Shown here: positions 8,276 through 16,695 of the stretch, piece after piece
How positions within the stretch are numbered: position 1 is the stretch's first letter
Layout: every line of letters begins with the position of its first letter
Origin: Halorientalis marina
GTDB taxonomy: Archaea > Halobacteriota > Halobacteria > Halobacteriales > Haloarculaceae
DNA: 64,000 bases
Reading direction: 5' to 3'
NCBI RefSeq assembly: GCF_023028345.1
Contig: NZ_CP095487.1
Coordinates: 3,348,001-3,412,000, forward strand
The notes under the pieces: generated by a model
Databases searched by the model: none
What the model saw: only the letters and a program-made list of their open reading frames with translations
What the model was told of the DNA's origin: nothing
Translations under genes and position numbers: made by a program

Positions 8276-9061
8276 TCACGACGGGGCGCCGACCGCACGC
8301 CGGAACCGGGCGGCATCGTCGCCGTCGAGCCCGGCCAGCCCGAGTCGGTCGTCGTGGGCGTCGCTCCCGCCGGTGGCGAGCAGGTCGTGGTCCGCGATGG
8401 CACGGTCGACGGGTGCGGGGTCGACCGTGCGGCCGTAGGGGTAGTATCGCTCGACTGCGTCGAGGTCGGCGGTCAGATCGAGCGCGCCCGCCACGTCCCG
8501 GTACCGGAACGGGTGGGCGAGGCCGACGACCGCACAGGCGTCCGCGAGGGCGTCGACCCCGCGGTCGAAGCCGGGGATGTCGCGGGCCACGTAACAGGGG
8601 CAGTCGCCGCCGATGAGGTGGTCGAACGCGCCCTGGTAGTCGTAGTCGGCGTCGCTCTCGGCGATGGCGCGGGCGATGTGCGGGCGGCCGAGCCCCCGCC
8701 GCGGTTCGACGGGCAGGTCGACACCGAGGCGGTCCTCGACACAGTCGATAATGGCCCTGCCGCGGTCGATCCGGTCCTGTTGAATCTCCTCGACGAGCCC
8801 CGTCAGCGCCTGCGTCCGCTCGACCCCGTAGCCAAGCAGGTCCACCCGCTGGTCGCCGGCGTCGACCCGGAGTTCGATCCCGTGGACGACGGTGATGCCG
8901 TCGAGGGAAACGACGGGGCCGTCGATGTCGGGGTGGAGCCGGTCGTGGTCGGTGACGGCAACGATGTCGACCCCGGTCTCGCGGGCGGCCGCCGGCAGTC
9001 GGTCGAGCGTCAGTTCCCCGTCCGAGTTCGTCGTGTGGACGTGGCAGTCCGCGACGACCAT
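8276..9061 (-). CDS. PHP-domain metal-dependent phosphoesterase
   Basis: 261 aa. The PHP motifs appear in order: DCHVHTTNSDGEL at residue 5, VTDHDRL at ~35, HGIEL at ~58, and the late GGSDAHDD at ~233. These His/Asp residues build the trinuclear metal site of PHP phosphoesterases (histidinol-phosphatase or 3',5'-nucleotide phosphatase relatives). The length and stand-alone domain resemble the YciV/RNase AM group, but the substrate is not determinable. The ATG at 9061 places the first motif six residues from the start. Confidence 0.85.
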   Translation of the reverse strand: MVVADCHVHTTNSDGELTLDRLPAAARETGVDIVAVTDHDRLHPDIDGPVVSLDGITVVHGIELRVDAGDQRVDLLGYGVERTQALTGLVEEIQQDRIDRGRAIIDCVEDRLGVDLPVEPRRGLGRPHIARAIAESDADYDYQGAFDHLIGGDCPCYVARDIPGFDRGVDALADACAVVGLAHPFRYRDVAGALDLTADLDAVERYYPYGRTVDPAPVDRAIADHDLLATGGSDAHDDRLGLAGLDGDDAARFRRAVGAPS

Positions 9062-9188
9062 GCCCCCACCTCCGGCCGCCACCCCGAAGCCCGTTCCGGT
9101 CGTGTGCCTTAATGCCACTAGATTCCCTAAGTTCCCCTCGGAGAGCAGATTGCGAACGTTTATGAACGTTCCTGACAGACCGGAATGT

Positions 9189-9476
9189 ATGCGATTACTG
9201 AGTGGCCTGACCGACCAGGTCGGCGCGCACAGCTACCCGGCGACGACGGAGGAAGTCATCGAGGAGTACGGGGAACTCGAACTGGAGCTACCGAACGGGG
9301 ACGAACAGCTCGGGGACGTGCTGGGTCGGCTCGGTTCGGAGACGTTCGAGAGCGCCGAAGACGTGCGGGTCGCAGCGATCAGCGCCGTCTCCTCGAACGC
9401 CGTCGGTCGGGAGAACTACAGCGACCGCGACCCCATCGCCATCGGCGAGGACGGCCACGAGCAGGTCTCCTTCTGA
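9189..9476 (+). CDS. Conserved haloarchaeal protein (DUF5789-like)
   Basis: 95 aa, acidic, soluble. The order of blocks (YPATTEEVIEEYG, LELPNGDEQLGDVLGRL, ETFESAEDVRVAA, and the end EDGHEQVSF) matches a family found throughout haloarchaea whose function is unknown. The ATG at 9189 is used; an overlapping ATG at 9185 is in another frame. It is transcribed divergently from the PHP gene. The region before it holds the inverted sequence GAACGTTTATGAACGTTC, which could be an operator. Confidence 0.75.
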   Translation: MRLLSGLTDQVGAHSYPATTEEVIEEYGELELELPNGDEQLGDVLGRLGSETFESAEDVRVAAISAVSSNAVGRENYSDRDPIAIGEDGHEQVSF

Positions 9477-9543
9477 GCGGCCGGGCGGACGCCGACCGCC
9501 GCGGTTTCTGATGACGCCATCAGCTACCGATAGCGCCCATCTA

Positions 9544-9569
9544 GAGAGTCAAACGGCCGTTTGACTCTC
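9544..9569. promoter_or_regulatory. Perfect 26-bp palindrome (candidate operator)
   Basis: The 26 bases are identical to their own reverse complement, with half-site GAGAGTCAAACGG. It lies directly upstream of a TATA-like CTTTTAG (9579-9585) and the ATG at 9607, the position expected for a regulator or activator site. A related site with the same core GTCAAA-N6-TTTGACTCT and the same 13-bp gap to CTTTTAG occurs at 51446. Confidence 0.65.
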
Positions 9570-9578
9570 CAGTAGGAC

Positions 9579-9585
9579 CTTTTAG
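9579..9585 (+). promoter_or_regulatory. TATA-like element of the beta-propeller gene
   Basis: CTTTTAG starts 28 bp before the ATG at 9607, consistent with a leaderless haloarchaeal promoter. It lies 13 bp after the last TTTGAC of the 26-bp palindrome. Confidence 0.5.
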
Positions 9586-9606
9586 TCGGGTGAAAGAAAG
9601 CCGGGT

Positions 9607-11631
9607 ATGCAGCGAACCGAAATCGCACTCGGGGCAGTGATCCTCGTGCTGATGGGCGCGGCCATCGGCGCGGGGGTGACGGCACTCGGGACGAACGCAC
9701 CGACGCCGACCACGAACGACACGACGGCCGTCCCGACGGCCGGAATCGAGGCCGCACCGGCACTGCTCGGCAGTGCGGACAACGCCTCTCTCGGGACCTT
9801 CGAGAGCGCGGACGCGTTCGCCGCGTACGTCCAGCGCGGGCAGTCGATGGCCGCGGGCGGCACCGGGTTCCAGTCCCGGCCCGTCGCACGGCCCGACGTG
9901 GTCAGGGAACCGCGGGCGACCGAGGTGCCGGCGATGACGGCAACGGCGGGCGATGCTGTCGAGTTCGAGAGCGGCGCGGCCGCGGGCGGGACCGGCGGTG
10001 ACGCCGGGAGCCAGCCCGAGCGCGTCTCCGGCACGAACGTCCAGGAAGCCGGCCTCGGAGAGCCCGACATCTTAAAGACCGCCGGGAGCACCGTCTTCTA
10101 CTCCCCGCCGGAGCTGGACCGCTGGGAGTACCGCCGCGACAAGGGCGAGACCGACGGCACGCACGTCATCTCCGCGGACGACCCGGCCCGGCCCGAGAAG
10201 GTCGAGGAGATCGACGCCTCCGGGCGGATGTTGCTCGACGGCGACCGCGTGATGGTCATCGAGGACGACGAACTGCACGGCTACGACGTGAGCGACCCGG
10301 AGAACCCGGTGCAGGTCTGGGAGGAGGACCTGAACTCGGCGGTCGTCACCGCGCGGCTCCTCGACGGACAGGCCTACCTCGTGACGCGCACGGGCGTCGA
10401 CCTCGACGAACCGTGTCCCATCAGGCCGCTCGACGGCGCGAGCGTGTCGTGTACCGATATCCACCGGCCGGATCGACAGGTGCCGGTCGACGCGACCTAC
10501 GCCGCCATGCGACTGGACATGGACGACGGGAGCGTCGCGGACACGACGAGTTTCGTCGGCACGACCGACAACACCGCGGTCTACATGTCCGAGAACGCCC
10601 TCTACGTCACCTACACCGAGCAGGCCAACCGCGGCGAACTCCGCCTGCAGTTCCTGCTCGACCAGGACGACCGCTTCCCGGCCCGCGTGACCGACCGCCT
10701 GGAGGAGATCCAGGAGTACAACATCTCCGGGCAGTCGAAGCGGACGGAGGCCGAGCGCGCCCTCGAGAGCTGGTATCGCACGCTCGACGACGACCGGCGC
10801 CACGAGGTCCGGGACGAACTGCGCAACGAGTACCGGGACTACCTGACGGACCACCAGCGAGACCTCCTCCGAACGGGCGTCGTCCGCATCGAGGTGGGTG
10901 ACGACCTGTCGGTCGACACCACCGAAACCGTCCCCGGCCGGCCGCTGAACCAGTTCTCGATGGACGAACACGAGGGCACCCTCCGCATCACGACGACGGT
11001 CCCGGCCGCGGGCGGCGCACAGAGCGCCAACGACCTCTACGTGCTGGACAACGAGAGCCTCCAGCGGCGGGGCTCTGTGAAGGACATGGGGCTGAACGAG
11101 GAGGTCTACTCCGTGCGGTACGTCGGCGACACCGCCTACGTCGTGACCTTCCGCCGGATCGATCCCTTCCACGTCGTCGACCTCTCGAACCCCGACGACC
11201 CCGAGGAGGTCGGTGAACTCGAACTGCCCGGCTTCTCCTCGTACCTCCACCCCGTCGACGACGACCACGTGCTGGGTATCGGCGAGGAGGAGGGCCAGGT
11301 CAAGGCCGTCCTCTTCGACGTGTCCGACCCCTCGGACCCGACCATCGACGACGACTACATCCTCGACGCCCGCTGGTCGGGAGTCTCCGAATCACACCAC
11401 GCCTTCCTCATGGACCGCAGACACGGCGTGTTCTTCCTCCCGACCGGCGAGGGCGGGGAAATCTTCGACTACACCGACGGTGAACTCTCGCTCGAACGGA
11501 ACGTCGACACCGACGGCCAGGCCCACCGCGCCATGTACATCAACGACTTCATGTACGTCTTCGGCGGCTCGGAGCTCGTCGTCGTGAACGAGACCACCTG
11601 GGACCGCGAACGCACCGTCCCGCTGGATTGA
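9607..11631 (+). CDS. Secreted beta-propeller domain protein
   Basis: 674 aa. An N-terminal signal or anchor helix (residues 5-28, ALGAVILVLMGAAIGAGV) is followed by a low-complexity linker and a long region of beta-propeller blades. Recurrent turns such as VSDPENPVQVWEE, VDLSNPDDPEEVGEL and VSDPSDPTIDDDY repeat the (V/L)SDP..P pattern of the archaeal/bacterial Beta_propel family. A charged helical insertion occupies ~370-430. It probably acts outside the cell as a binding or scaffold protein. Its promoter carries a perfect palindrome, so expression is likely conditional. It ends EPTVPLD-like (RTVPLD) without a C-terminal anchor. Confidence 0.85.
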   Translation: MQRTEIALGAVILVLMGAAIGAGVTALGTNAPTPTTNDTTAVPTAGIEAAPALLGSADNASLGTFESADAFAAYVQRGQSMAAGGTGFQSRPVARPDVVREPRATEVPAMTATAGDAVEFESGAAAGGTGGDAGSQPERVSGTNVQEAGLGEPDILKTAGSTVFYSPPELDRWEYRRDKGETDGTHVISADDPARPEKVEEIDASGRMLLDGDRVMVIEDDELHGYDVSDPENPVQVWEEDLNSAVVTARLLDGQAYLVTRTGVDLDEPCPIRPLDGASVSCTDIHRPDRQVPVDATYAAMRLDMDDGSVADTTSFVGTTDNTAVYMSENALYVTYTEQANRGELRLQFLLDQDDRFPARVTDRLEEIQEYNISGQSKRTEAERALESWYRTLDDDRRHEVRDELRNEYRDYLTDHQRDLLRTGVVRIEVGDDLSVDTTETVPGRPLNQFSMDEHEGTLRITTTVPAAGGAQSANDLYVLDNESLQRRGSVKDMGLNEEVYSVRYVGDTAYVVTFRRIDPFHVVDLSNPDDPEEVGELELPGFSSYLHPVDDDHVLGIGEEEGQVKAVLFDVSDPSDPTIDDDYILDARWSGVSESHHAFLMDRRHGVFFLPTGEGGEIFDYTDGELSLERNVDTDGQAHRAMYINDFMYVFGGSELVVVNETTWDRERTVPLD

Positions 11632-11635
11632 TCGT

Positions 11636-11667
11636 CGGGGCCGCTTCGATCTACGGGGCCGCTTCGA
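11636..11667. repeat. Two 14-bp direct repeats, 18-bp period
   Basis: CGGGGCCGCTTCGA occurs at 11636-11649 and again at 11654-11667, immediately after the beta-propeller stop codon. It may be a slippage product or part of the 3' end of the transcript. No T-run follows. Confidence 0.6.
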
Positions 11668-11801
11668 CCCACGTGACCGTCCCACACGCCCGACCAAAAT
11701 CCGACGATTCGACGGGAAATACATCCTGAATTTAAACGAGGGGACCCAAAACCACCGTTAGATTCATACGGGCCAACCGATAACCATGAGTGTGAGTAGC
11801 A

Positions 11802-11975
11802 ATGTCGATGGGTGCCTACGACGACGAAGAACACGAGCGCCGTGAGCGGAAAAACAGCGAAGTAGACGCGGCGTTCGACGACGATCGGACGACCTACCAC
11901 GGAGAGATCGAGTACGACAGCGGTGAGTCCACGGAGGAACTGCTGGACCAGTTCGAGGAGATCAAGTCGGAGTAG
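11802..11975 (+). CDS. Small acidic haloarchaeal protein (DUF5786-like)
   Basis: 57 aa, beginning MSMGAYDDEEHERRERK and ending ELLDQFEEIKSE, with a conserved middle FDDDRTTYHGEIEYDSGES. The pattern recurs across haloarchaea and the function is unknown; the DUF number is from memory. The highly acidic composition and strong third-position G/C show it is coding. A TATA-like ATTTAAAC lies ~60 bp upstream. Its last 14 bp overlap the 3' end of the convergent membrane-protein gene. Confidence 0.8.
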   Translation: MSMGAYDDEEHERRERKNSEVDAAFDDDRTTYHGEIEYDSGESTEELLDQFEEIKSE

Positions 11976-12681
11976 CGCGGTCGTGTTCTGTCCGGCGTCT
12001 GAGTAACAGCACCGACAGCCCCGTGACCGCCGTCACCGCACAGACGTGCCCGACGACGGCCACCAGCAGGACGGGGAAGTCCACGAGGAAGGGCACGAGC
12101 ACCAGCTGGAGGACGCCAAAGCCCATGGTCTCCAGATCGGCCCGCTGGAGTGCCCGCGCGGTTTCGGGGTCGAACCGATAGCGGGCCGACCGCCACAGCG
12201 CCGCCACGCTCGCCCACCAGCCCGTCCCGATGCGGTAGCACACGTCCCACAGCACCAGCAAGGCGAAGTAGACGACGAGGATCGGCGGCTCCTGGCCGAG
12301 CAGGTTCTCCAGAAGCGGCGTCCCCTGCTGTGGGGCGAACACGAACAGGTGGGTCACGAGGGCGACGTACGCCAGCACCGAGAGGACGACCTCGATGCTC
12401 GACCCGAAAAGCAGCCGGCGGTAGGTCTCCGGGACGCTCTCCCGGCGGGCGTAGCCGGTGATCCGGAGCATCTCCACGCTGCCCGCGGTGGCGACGAGGA
12501 CGGCCCCCGTCGCGGCCGGGAGCGCGATCCAGAGGTCGTAGATGGCCGCCAGCGCGATGGCGGCGACCTCGAAGACGAGAAACTGGATGGCGATGGCCCC
12601 CCGTTCGGAGACGTCGATGCCGGGGAGCGCGCCGATGATGCTCTCGTAGGCCCAGGCCTCGCCGAACTCCGGATCACCCAT
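11962..12681 (-). CDS. Polytopic membrane protein, coupled to the upstream epimerase (DUF7530-like)
   Basis: 239 aa with about six hydrophobic segments (from ~32, 55, 95, 130, 190 and 210), charged loops and an Arg-rich C-terminus. I do not recognise a functional family; similar proteins are found next to NAD-binding epimerase genes in haloarchaea. The ATG shares one base with the TGA of the upstream epimerase gene (TGATG), which implies translational coupling and a joint role, perhaps at the membrane. Confidence 0.75.
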   Translation of the reverse strand: MGDPEFGEAWAYESIIGALPGIDVSERGAIAIQFLVFEVAAIALAAIYDLWIALPAATGAVLVATAGSVEMLRITGYARRESVPETYRRLLFGSSIEVVLSVLAYVALVTHLFVFAPQQGTPLLENLLGQEPPILVVYFALLVLWDVCYRIGTGWWASVAALWRSARYRFDPETARALQRADLETMGFGVLQLVLVPFLVDFPVLLVAVVGHVCAVTAVTGLSVLLLRRRTEHDRATPT

Positions 12682-13628
12682 CAGCGGTCCCCCGCCGTCA
12701 CGACGGGTTCGGACGCCGCCGCGTCCGACACGGGCTCGACGGCCGGGTCCTCGATGGCCCGCGCGACGGCCGCGTCGAACGGCGTCAGGTCGATGGGCAG
12801 GTACTCTCGGATGCTGTCGTCCTTGACGACGACCGGGTTCTTCAGGCCCAGGATGAGCGGGCGGGCGACCGAGCGGGGCACGTCCGTCACGAGCGTCACC
12901 CAGCGCGCCGACAGTCCCGGCGTGAGCACGGGCAGGGGGATGATCAGTGGCCGCCGCCCGGTCGCTATCTCGGCGGTCCGGGCCATCACCTCGCGGTAGG
13001 TCAGCACCTCGGGGCCGCCGATCTCGAAGGTCTGGCCCGCGGTCTCGGGCTCGTCGAGGATGCCCACCAGATAGGCGACCACGTCGTCGATGGCGATGGG
13101 CTGACACGCGGTGTCGACCCACTGGGGCGTCACCATCGCCGGCAGCCGGACCGCCAGCTGGCGCACCATGTCGAAGCTCGCGCTCCCGGCGCCGATGATG
13201 ATGGCCGCCCGCAGCGTCGTCAGCTCGAACTCGCCCGAGGTGAGGATGTACTCGACCTCCCGGCGCGAGCGCAGGTGTTTCGAGAGCCGGTCGCGTTCCT
13301 CGCCGAGGCCGCCGAGGTAGAAGGCCCGGTCGATGCCCGCTTCGTCAGCCGCCCGGACGAAGTTCCGGGCCGCCCGGCGGTCCCGCTCGGCGTAGTCGTC
13401 GCCCGCCTGCATCGAGTGAACGAGGTAGTACGCGGCGTCGATGCCGTCGAGGGCGTCCTCGAAACTCCCCCGTTCGAGCAGGTCCCCGGTCGCCACCTCG
13501 ACGCCGTCGGGGGCGTCGTACCGCGTGGCGTCCCGGACGAGGGCCCGCACGTCGTGGCCCGCTTCCAGCAGGGCCGGTACCAGCCGGCTCCCGACGAACC
13601 CCGTCGCCCCGGTAACGAGTACTCGCAT
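12681..13628 (-). CDS. NAD(P)-binding epimerase-like protein (NDUFA9 / NmrA type)
   Basis: 315 aa. An N-terminal Rossmann motif (GATGFVGSRL at residue 7) is followed by an atypical short-chain dehydrogenase fold. YYLVHSM near 67 and the block RREVEYILTSG / TTLRAAIIIGAGSASF are characteristic of NDUFA9-like proteins (COG0702). These often bind NAD(P)H without the usual Tyr-Lys catalytic pair. The reaction is unknown. The stop codon overlaps the start of the membrane-protein gene downstream, so the two are probably co-translated. Confidence 0.85.
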   Translation of the reverse strand: MRVLVTGATGFVGSRLVPALLEAGHDVRALVRDATRYDAPDGVEVATGDLLERGSFEDALDGIDAAYYLVHSMQAGDDYAERDRRAARNFVRAADEAGIDRAFYLGGLGEERDRLSKHLRSRREVEYILTSGEFELTTLRAAIIIGAGSASFDMVRQLAVRLPAMVTPQWVDTACQPIAIDDVVAYLVGILDEPETAGQTFEIGGPEVLTYREVMARTAEIATGRRPLIIPLPVLTPGLSARWVTLVTDVPRSVARPLILGLKNPVVVKDDSIREYLPIDLTPFDAAVARAIEDPAVEPVSDAAASEPVVTAGDR

Positions 13629-13752
13629 ACCCCTAGGAGGGGACGCCGTCCCTTAATCCTCCGGGCGCCGCCGCGTCGCGGGGGCGTGACCGTCAGGGCG
13701 CGCGGAACGCCCACAGCACGGCGCTTATGCGCCCACGACGAGTACCACGGGT

Positions 13753-13971
13753 ATGGCATACGAGCCGTGTGACGCCTGCGGCCGGAGCGTCCAGATCGCC
13801 GGCGGCATCGCCAACTTCTGGTCGTTCTCGGGGGACAAGACGGAGGGGCTGGCGCTCGAACTCGCCGACGGCACCGACTGGTTCCTCTGTTACGACTGCA
13901 TCGAGCGCCTGCCCGACGACCGCGACGTGACCGCCGCGGACGTCGAGGCGCTCCCCGACAACGAGGAGTGA
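13753..13971 (+). CDS. Small zinc-finger protein (haloarchaeal, DUF7561-like)
   Basis: 72 aa: PCDACGRSVQIAGGIANFW at the N-terminus and WFLCYDCIERLP at ~45 supply two CxxC knuckles of one zinc site. The rest is acidic and ends ALPDNEE. The family is conserved in haloarchaea; the function is unknown and the DUF assignment is from memory. It lies 85 bp upstream of the Fe-S helicase gene on the same strand. Confidence 0.75.
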   Translation: MAYEPCDACGRSVQIAGGIANFWSFSGDKTEGLALELADGTDWFLCYDCIERLPDDRDVTAADVEALPDNEE

Positions 13972-14056
13972 GCGGGGTGGGACAACCCCGCCATCGGCGT
14001 CGCCCCCCCTGCCGCCACCGAGGGGTTTTAGGCCAGCGGGAGGAATCTCCCGTCAC

Positions 14057-15790
14057 GTGAATCCCGCCCGCATCGCCGACGAGTTCCCGGCGCCCTCCTA
14101 CCGTGGTGCCCAGGAGCAGGCCCTCGCCGACATCCGGGCGGCCTTCGAGGCGGGCAACGACGTGGTGCTGGTGCGTGCCCCGACCGGGAGCGGCAAGTCC
14201 CTGCTGGCCCGCGGCATCGCCGGCTGTGCTCGCCGCGCGGGGGAGGCCGAGGCCCACGAACCCATCGGCGCCTACTACACCACCCCGCAGGTCTCCCAGC
14301 TCGACGACGTGGCCGCCGATCCGCTACTGGAGGACCTCAACGTCATCCGCGGGAAGAACAACTACTCCTGTATCCTCCCCGGGGAGACCGACACCCCCGT
14401 GGACCAGGCCCCCTGCGTCCGCGAGCGGAAGTTCGACTGCCAGGTCAAACACCGCTGTCCGTACTTCTCCGACAGGGCCATCGCCTCCAACCGTGACATC
14501 GCCGCGATGACGCTTGCCTACTTCATGCAGACGGCCGGCTCGGACGTGTTCGGCAAACGCGACGTGGTCGTCGTCGACGAGGCCCACGGGCTCGCGGAGT
14601 GGGCCGAGATGTACGCGACCATCGAGCTGTCGCCCCGCCGGCTCCCCGTCTGGTCGGACGTGCGCCCCCCGGCCATCGACGGCCCCGACGGCGCCGAGGG
14701 GTACGCCGAGCGCGTCATGCGAGTCTCGTCGCGCCGCGTCGAGGAACTCCGGGGCAACGCCGAACTCGACCCCGACGAGGTGGCCGAGCGCGACCGCCTG
14801 ACCGAACTCGTCTCGGACCTCCAGTGGTTCCTCGAGGACTACCGGGACCCCGAGAGCGCGACGACGTGGGTCGTCGACCAGCCCGACGGCGAAGGGACGG
14901 CCGTGACCATCAAGCCGCTGAACCCCGAGCGGTACCTCAAACACACCGTCTGGGACCGCGGCAACAGGTTCGCCCTGCTGTCCGCGACCATCCTCAACAA
15001 GGAGGCGTTCTGTGCCGGCGCGGGGCTGGCGCCCGACCGGGTCGCGCTGGTCGAGGTGCCTCACACCTTCCCCGTCGAGAACCGCCCACTGTACGACGTG
15101 ACACAGGGGAAGATGACCTACGAGCGCCGCGACAGCACGCTCCCGGACGTGGCCCACACCCTCGTTCGCATCATGCAGGCCCACCCCGACGAGAAGGGGC
15201 TGGTCCACTGCCACTCCTACGGCATCCAGGAGCGCTTACAGGAGCACCTGTCGGAGATGGACGTCGGCGCCCGCGTCCGCGCCCACGACCGCGAGAACCG
15301 CGACGCCGTCCTCTCGACGTGGAAGCGAAGCGACGGCAACGAGGTCTTCCTCTCGGTCAAGATGGAGGAGGCCCTGGACCTGGAGGGCGACCTCGCCCGC
15401 TGGCAGGTCCTCTGTAAGGCCCCCTACCCGAACACGCGTGACTCCCGCGTCGCGCGCCGGCTTGAGGACGGCCAGTGGGGCTGGTACTACCGCGCGGCGC
15501 TGCGGACGGTCATCCAGGCCTGCGGGCGCATCATTCGCGCGCCCGACGACCGCGGCGCGACCTATCTGGCGGACTCGTCGCTGCTCGACCTCTTCGAGCG
15601 CGCGCGAACGGACATGCCGGACTGGTTCGCGGCGCAGGTCGACCGCATGACGACGCCGGACCTGCCGGCCTACGACCCCGGCGCGGCGGTCGGGGCGGAC
15701 GGGGGGGACGGCGCGCGGTCGAAACGCCGTCGCTCGACACGCCGTGACACCGACGAGTCCCACCCCCTCTCGGACGTCTGGGACAGTTAG
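14057..15790 (+). CDS. Superfamily 2 Fe-S DNA helicase, DinG/XPD-like
   Basis: 577 aa. The helicase motifs are in order: Walker A APTGSGKS (41-48), an Fe-S module with four cysteines at 105, 120, 128 and 134, DEAH at 174-177, motif III LLSATIL (~315), and motif VI QACGRIIR near the C-terminus. This is the Rad3/XPD-DinG architecture of 5'-3' DNA helicases with a 4Fe-4S cluster near the DNA entry site. The tail (from ~535) is low-complexity and basic/Ser-rich. The GTG start at 14057 is the only one close to the helicase core. A second helicase of this superfamily lies at 54661. Confidence 0.88.
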   Translation: MNPARIADEFPAPSYRGAQEQALADIRAAFEAGNDVVLVRAPTGSGKSLLARGIAGCARRAGEAEAHEPIGAYYTTPQVSQLDDVAADPLLEDLNVIRGKNNYSCILPGETDTPVDQAPCVRERKFDCQVKHRCPYFSDRAIASNRDIAAMTLAYFMQTAGSDVFGKRDVVVVDEAHGLAEWAEMYATIELSPRRLPVWSDVRPPAIDGPDGAEGYAERVMRVSSRRVEELRGNAELDPDEVAERDRLTELVSDLQWFLEDYRDPESATTWVVDQPDGEGTAVTIKPLNPERYLKHTVWDRGNRFALLSATILNKEAFCAGAGLAPDRVALVEVPHTFPVENRPLYDVTQGKMTYERRDSTLPDVAHTLVRIMQAHPDEKGLVHCHSYGIQERLQEHLSEMDVGARVRAHDRENRDAVLSTWKRSDGNEVFLSVKMEEALDLEGDLARWQVLCKAPYPNTRDSRVARRLEDGQWGWYYRAALRTVIQACGRIIRAPDDRGATYLADSSLLDLFERARTDMPDWFAAQVDRMTTPDLPAYDPGAAVGADGGDGARSKRRRSTRRDTDESHPLSDVWDS

Positions 15791-15870
15791 ATGAGCGTCG
15801 CGGCGTAGGCGACGGACGACCCCAGCATCAGGATGACGAGTACCAGGGCGATGATTTGCTGTCGGTCCAT
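15787..15870 (-). CDS. 27-aa single-helix membrane microprotein
   Basis: The ORF reads MDRQQIIALV..., then a hydrophobic stretch to residue 26, and a stop. The first five residues are polar and the rest forms one membrane helix with a small-residue face (GSSVAYAA). It overlaps the 3' end of the helicase gene by 4 bp in convergent orientation and lies 65 bp downstream of the GIDE-like gene on the same strand. Short single-helix proteins of this form are common in haloarchaea. Coding status rests on its composition and its start-to-stop fit. Confidence 0.5.
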   Translation of the reverse strand: MDRQQIIALVLVILMLGSSVAYAATLI

Positions 15871-15935
15871 ACCGGCACTCACTCGCGCGCCCAATTATGC
15901 CTTTCGCGCCGACACTCGGCGTTCCGTGCCGGCAG

Positions 15936-16655
15936 TCAGGGCAGGACGCCGAAGGCGGTGACCGCAACGGCCACGAGCGCGAGGCCGGCAACGCTCCTGA
16001 CGACGCCGGTCCGGAGGAGTCGCCTGACCGCTGACGGGGGCGCGCGGTGGGCCAGCCTGGTATCGGTGAGCCGACAGCCCGGTCCCTCGCCGGTCCGTTC
16101 GACCTCGCCGGTGACGACCACGTCGTCGCCCGGGCGCAGATCCTGGCGGTTCACCCGAATCCAGGCGGCGGTCGCGAAGTGCTCGCCCGCGACGCTCGGG
16201 TCGACCGCAGCCGCCGAGTCGTCGGCCGCCGCGTTCGCGTCGAACCGCTCGCGGTAGCTCGCGGGGAGTTCGTCGCTCCCCTCGAAGAACTCGCTTTCGG
16301 GAGTGAGGTCGATGGTCGCGTCGGCGACCGAGACGAGCGCGCGCCCGCTCTCGTCCTCGACGACGAACGGGACCGCGTCGCGCTCGCCCATGACCCACTC
16401 CCAGTCACCGTCACGGCCGAGCGAGACGCCGTACTCGTAGGCGAGCACGTCGTCGCCGGACAGCGGCGAGGTCAGGGGCTCGTCGCGGACGCGAGCGACC
16501 CCCTCGACGGTGGCCCGCCCCGCCGCCTCGGCGACGGTGGTCGCGCCCGAGCGCAGTCGGAGGCCGGTCCGGAGCGGGCCGACGCCCTTCGCGAGCGCGA
16601 GGAGTCCGAGCCCCACGAACAGCCAGCCGGCAGCCAGCGTGACGAGCGACGCCAT
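15936..16655 (-). CDS. Membrane protein with GIDE-type domain
   Basis: 239 aa. A membrane helix at 4-24 is followed by the soluble stretch PLTSPLSGDDVLAYEYGVS and PFVVEDESGRALVSVADATIDL, the pattern of the GIDE/BAM domain shared with the mitochondrial E3 ligase MULAN. A GDDVVVTGEV segment and a final membrane helix (~217-237) follow. There is no RING finger, so ligase activity is not implied. The ATG at 16655 precedes the first helix directly. It lies 40 bp downstream of taw2, probably in the nmd3-taw2 transcript. Confidence 0.7.
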   Translation of the reverse strand: MASLVTLAAGWLFVGLGLLALAKGVGPLRTGLRLRSGATTVAEAAGRATVEGVARVRDEPLTSPLSGDDVLAYEYGVSLGRDGDWEWVMGERDAVPFVVEDESGRALVSVADATIDLTPESEFFEGSDELPASYRERFDANAAADDSAAAVDPSVAGEHFATAAWIRVNRQDLRPGDDVVVTGEVERTGEGPGCRLTDTRLAHRAPPSAVRRLLRTGVVRSVAGLALVAVAVTAFGVLP

Positions 16656-16695
16656 ACCCGCCCGTTCGCCCGCCGGCACTAAAACGTGCCGTCGA

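Noticed and set aside
10072..11268. 398-codon ORF antisense to the beta-propeller gene
   Set aside because: Val/Arg/His-rich shadow of the sense frame with no recognisable fold.
14057..15790. Helicase as part of a defence island
   Set aside because: Neighbours are a small zinc protein and translation genes; no nuclease, methylase or other defence partner is nearby.
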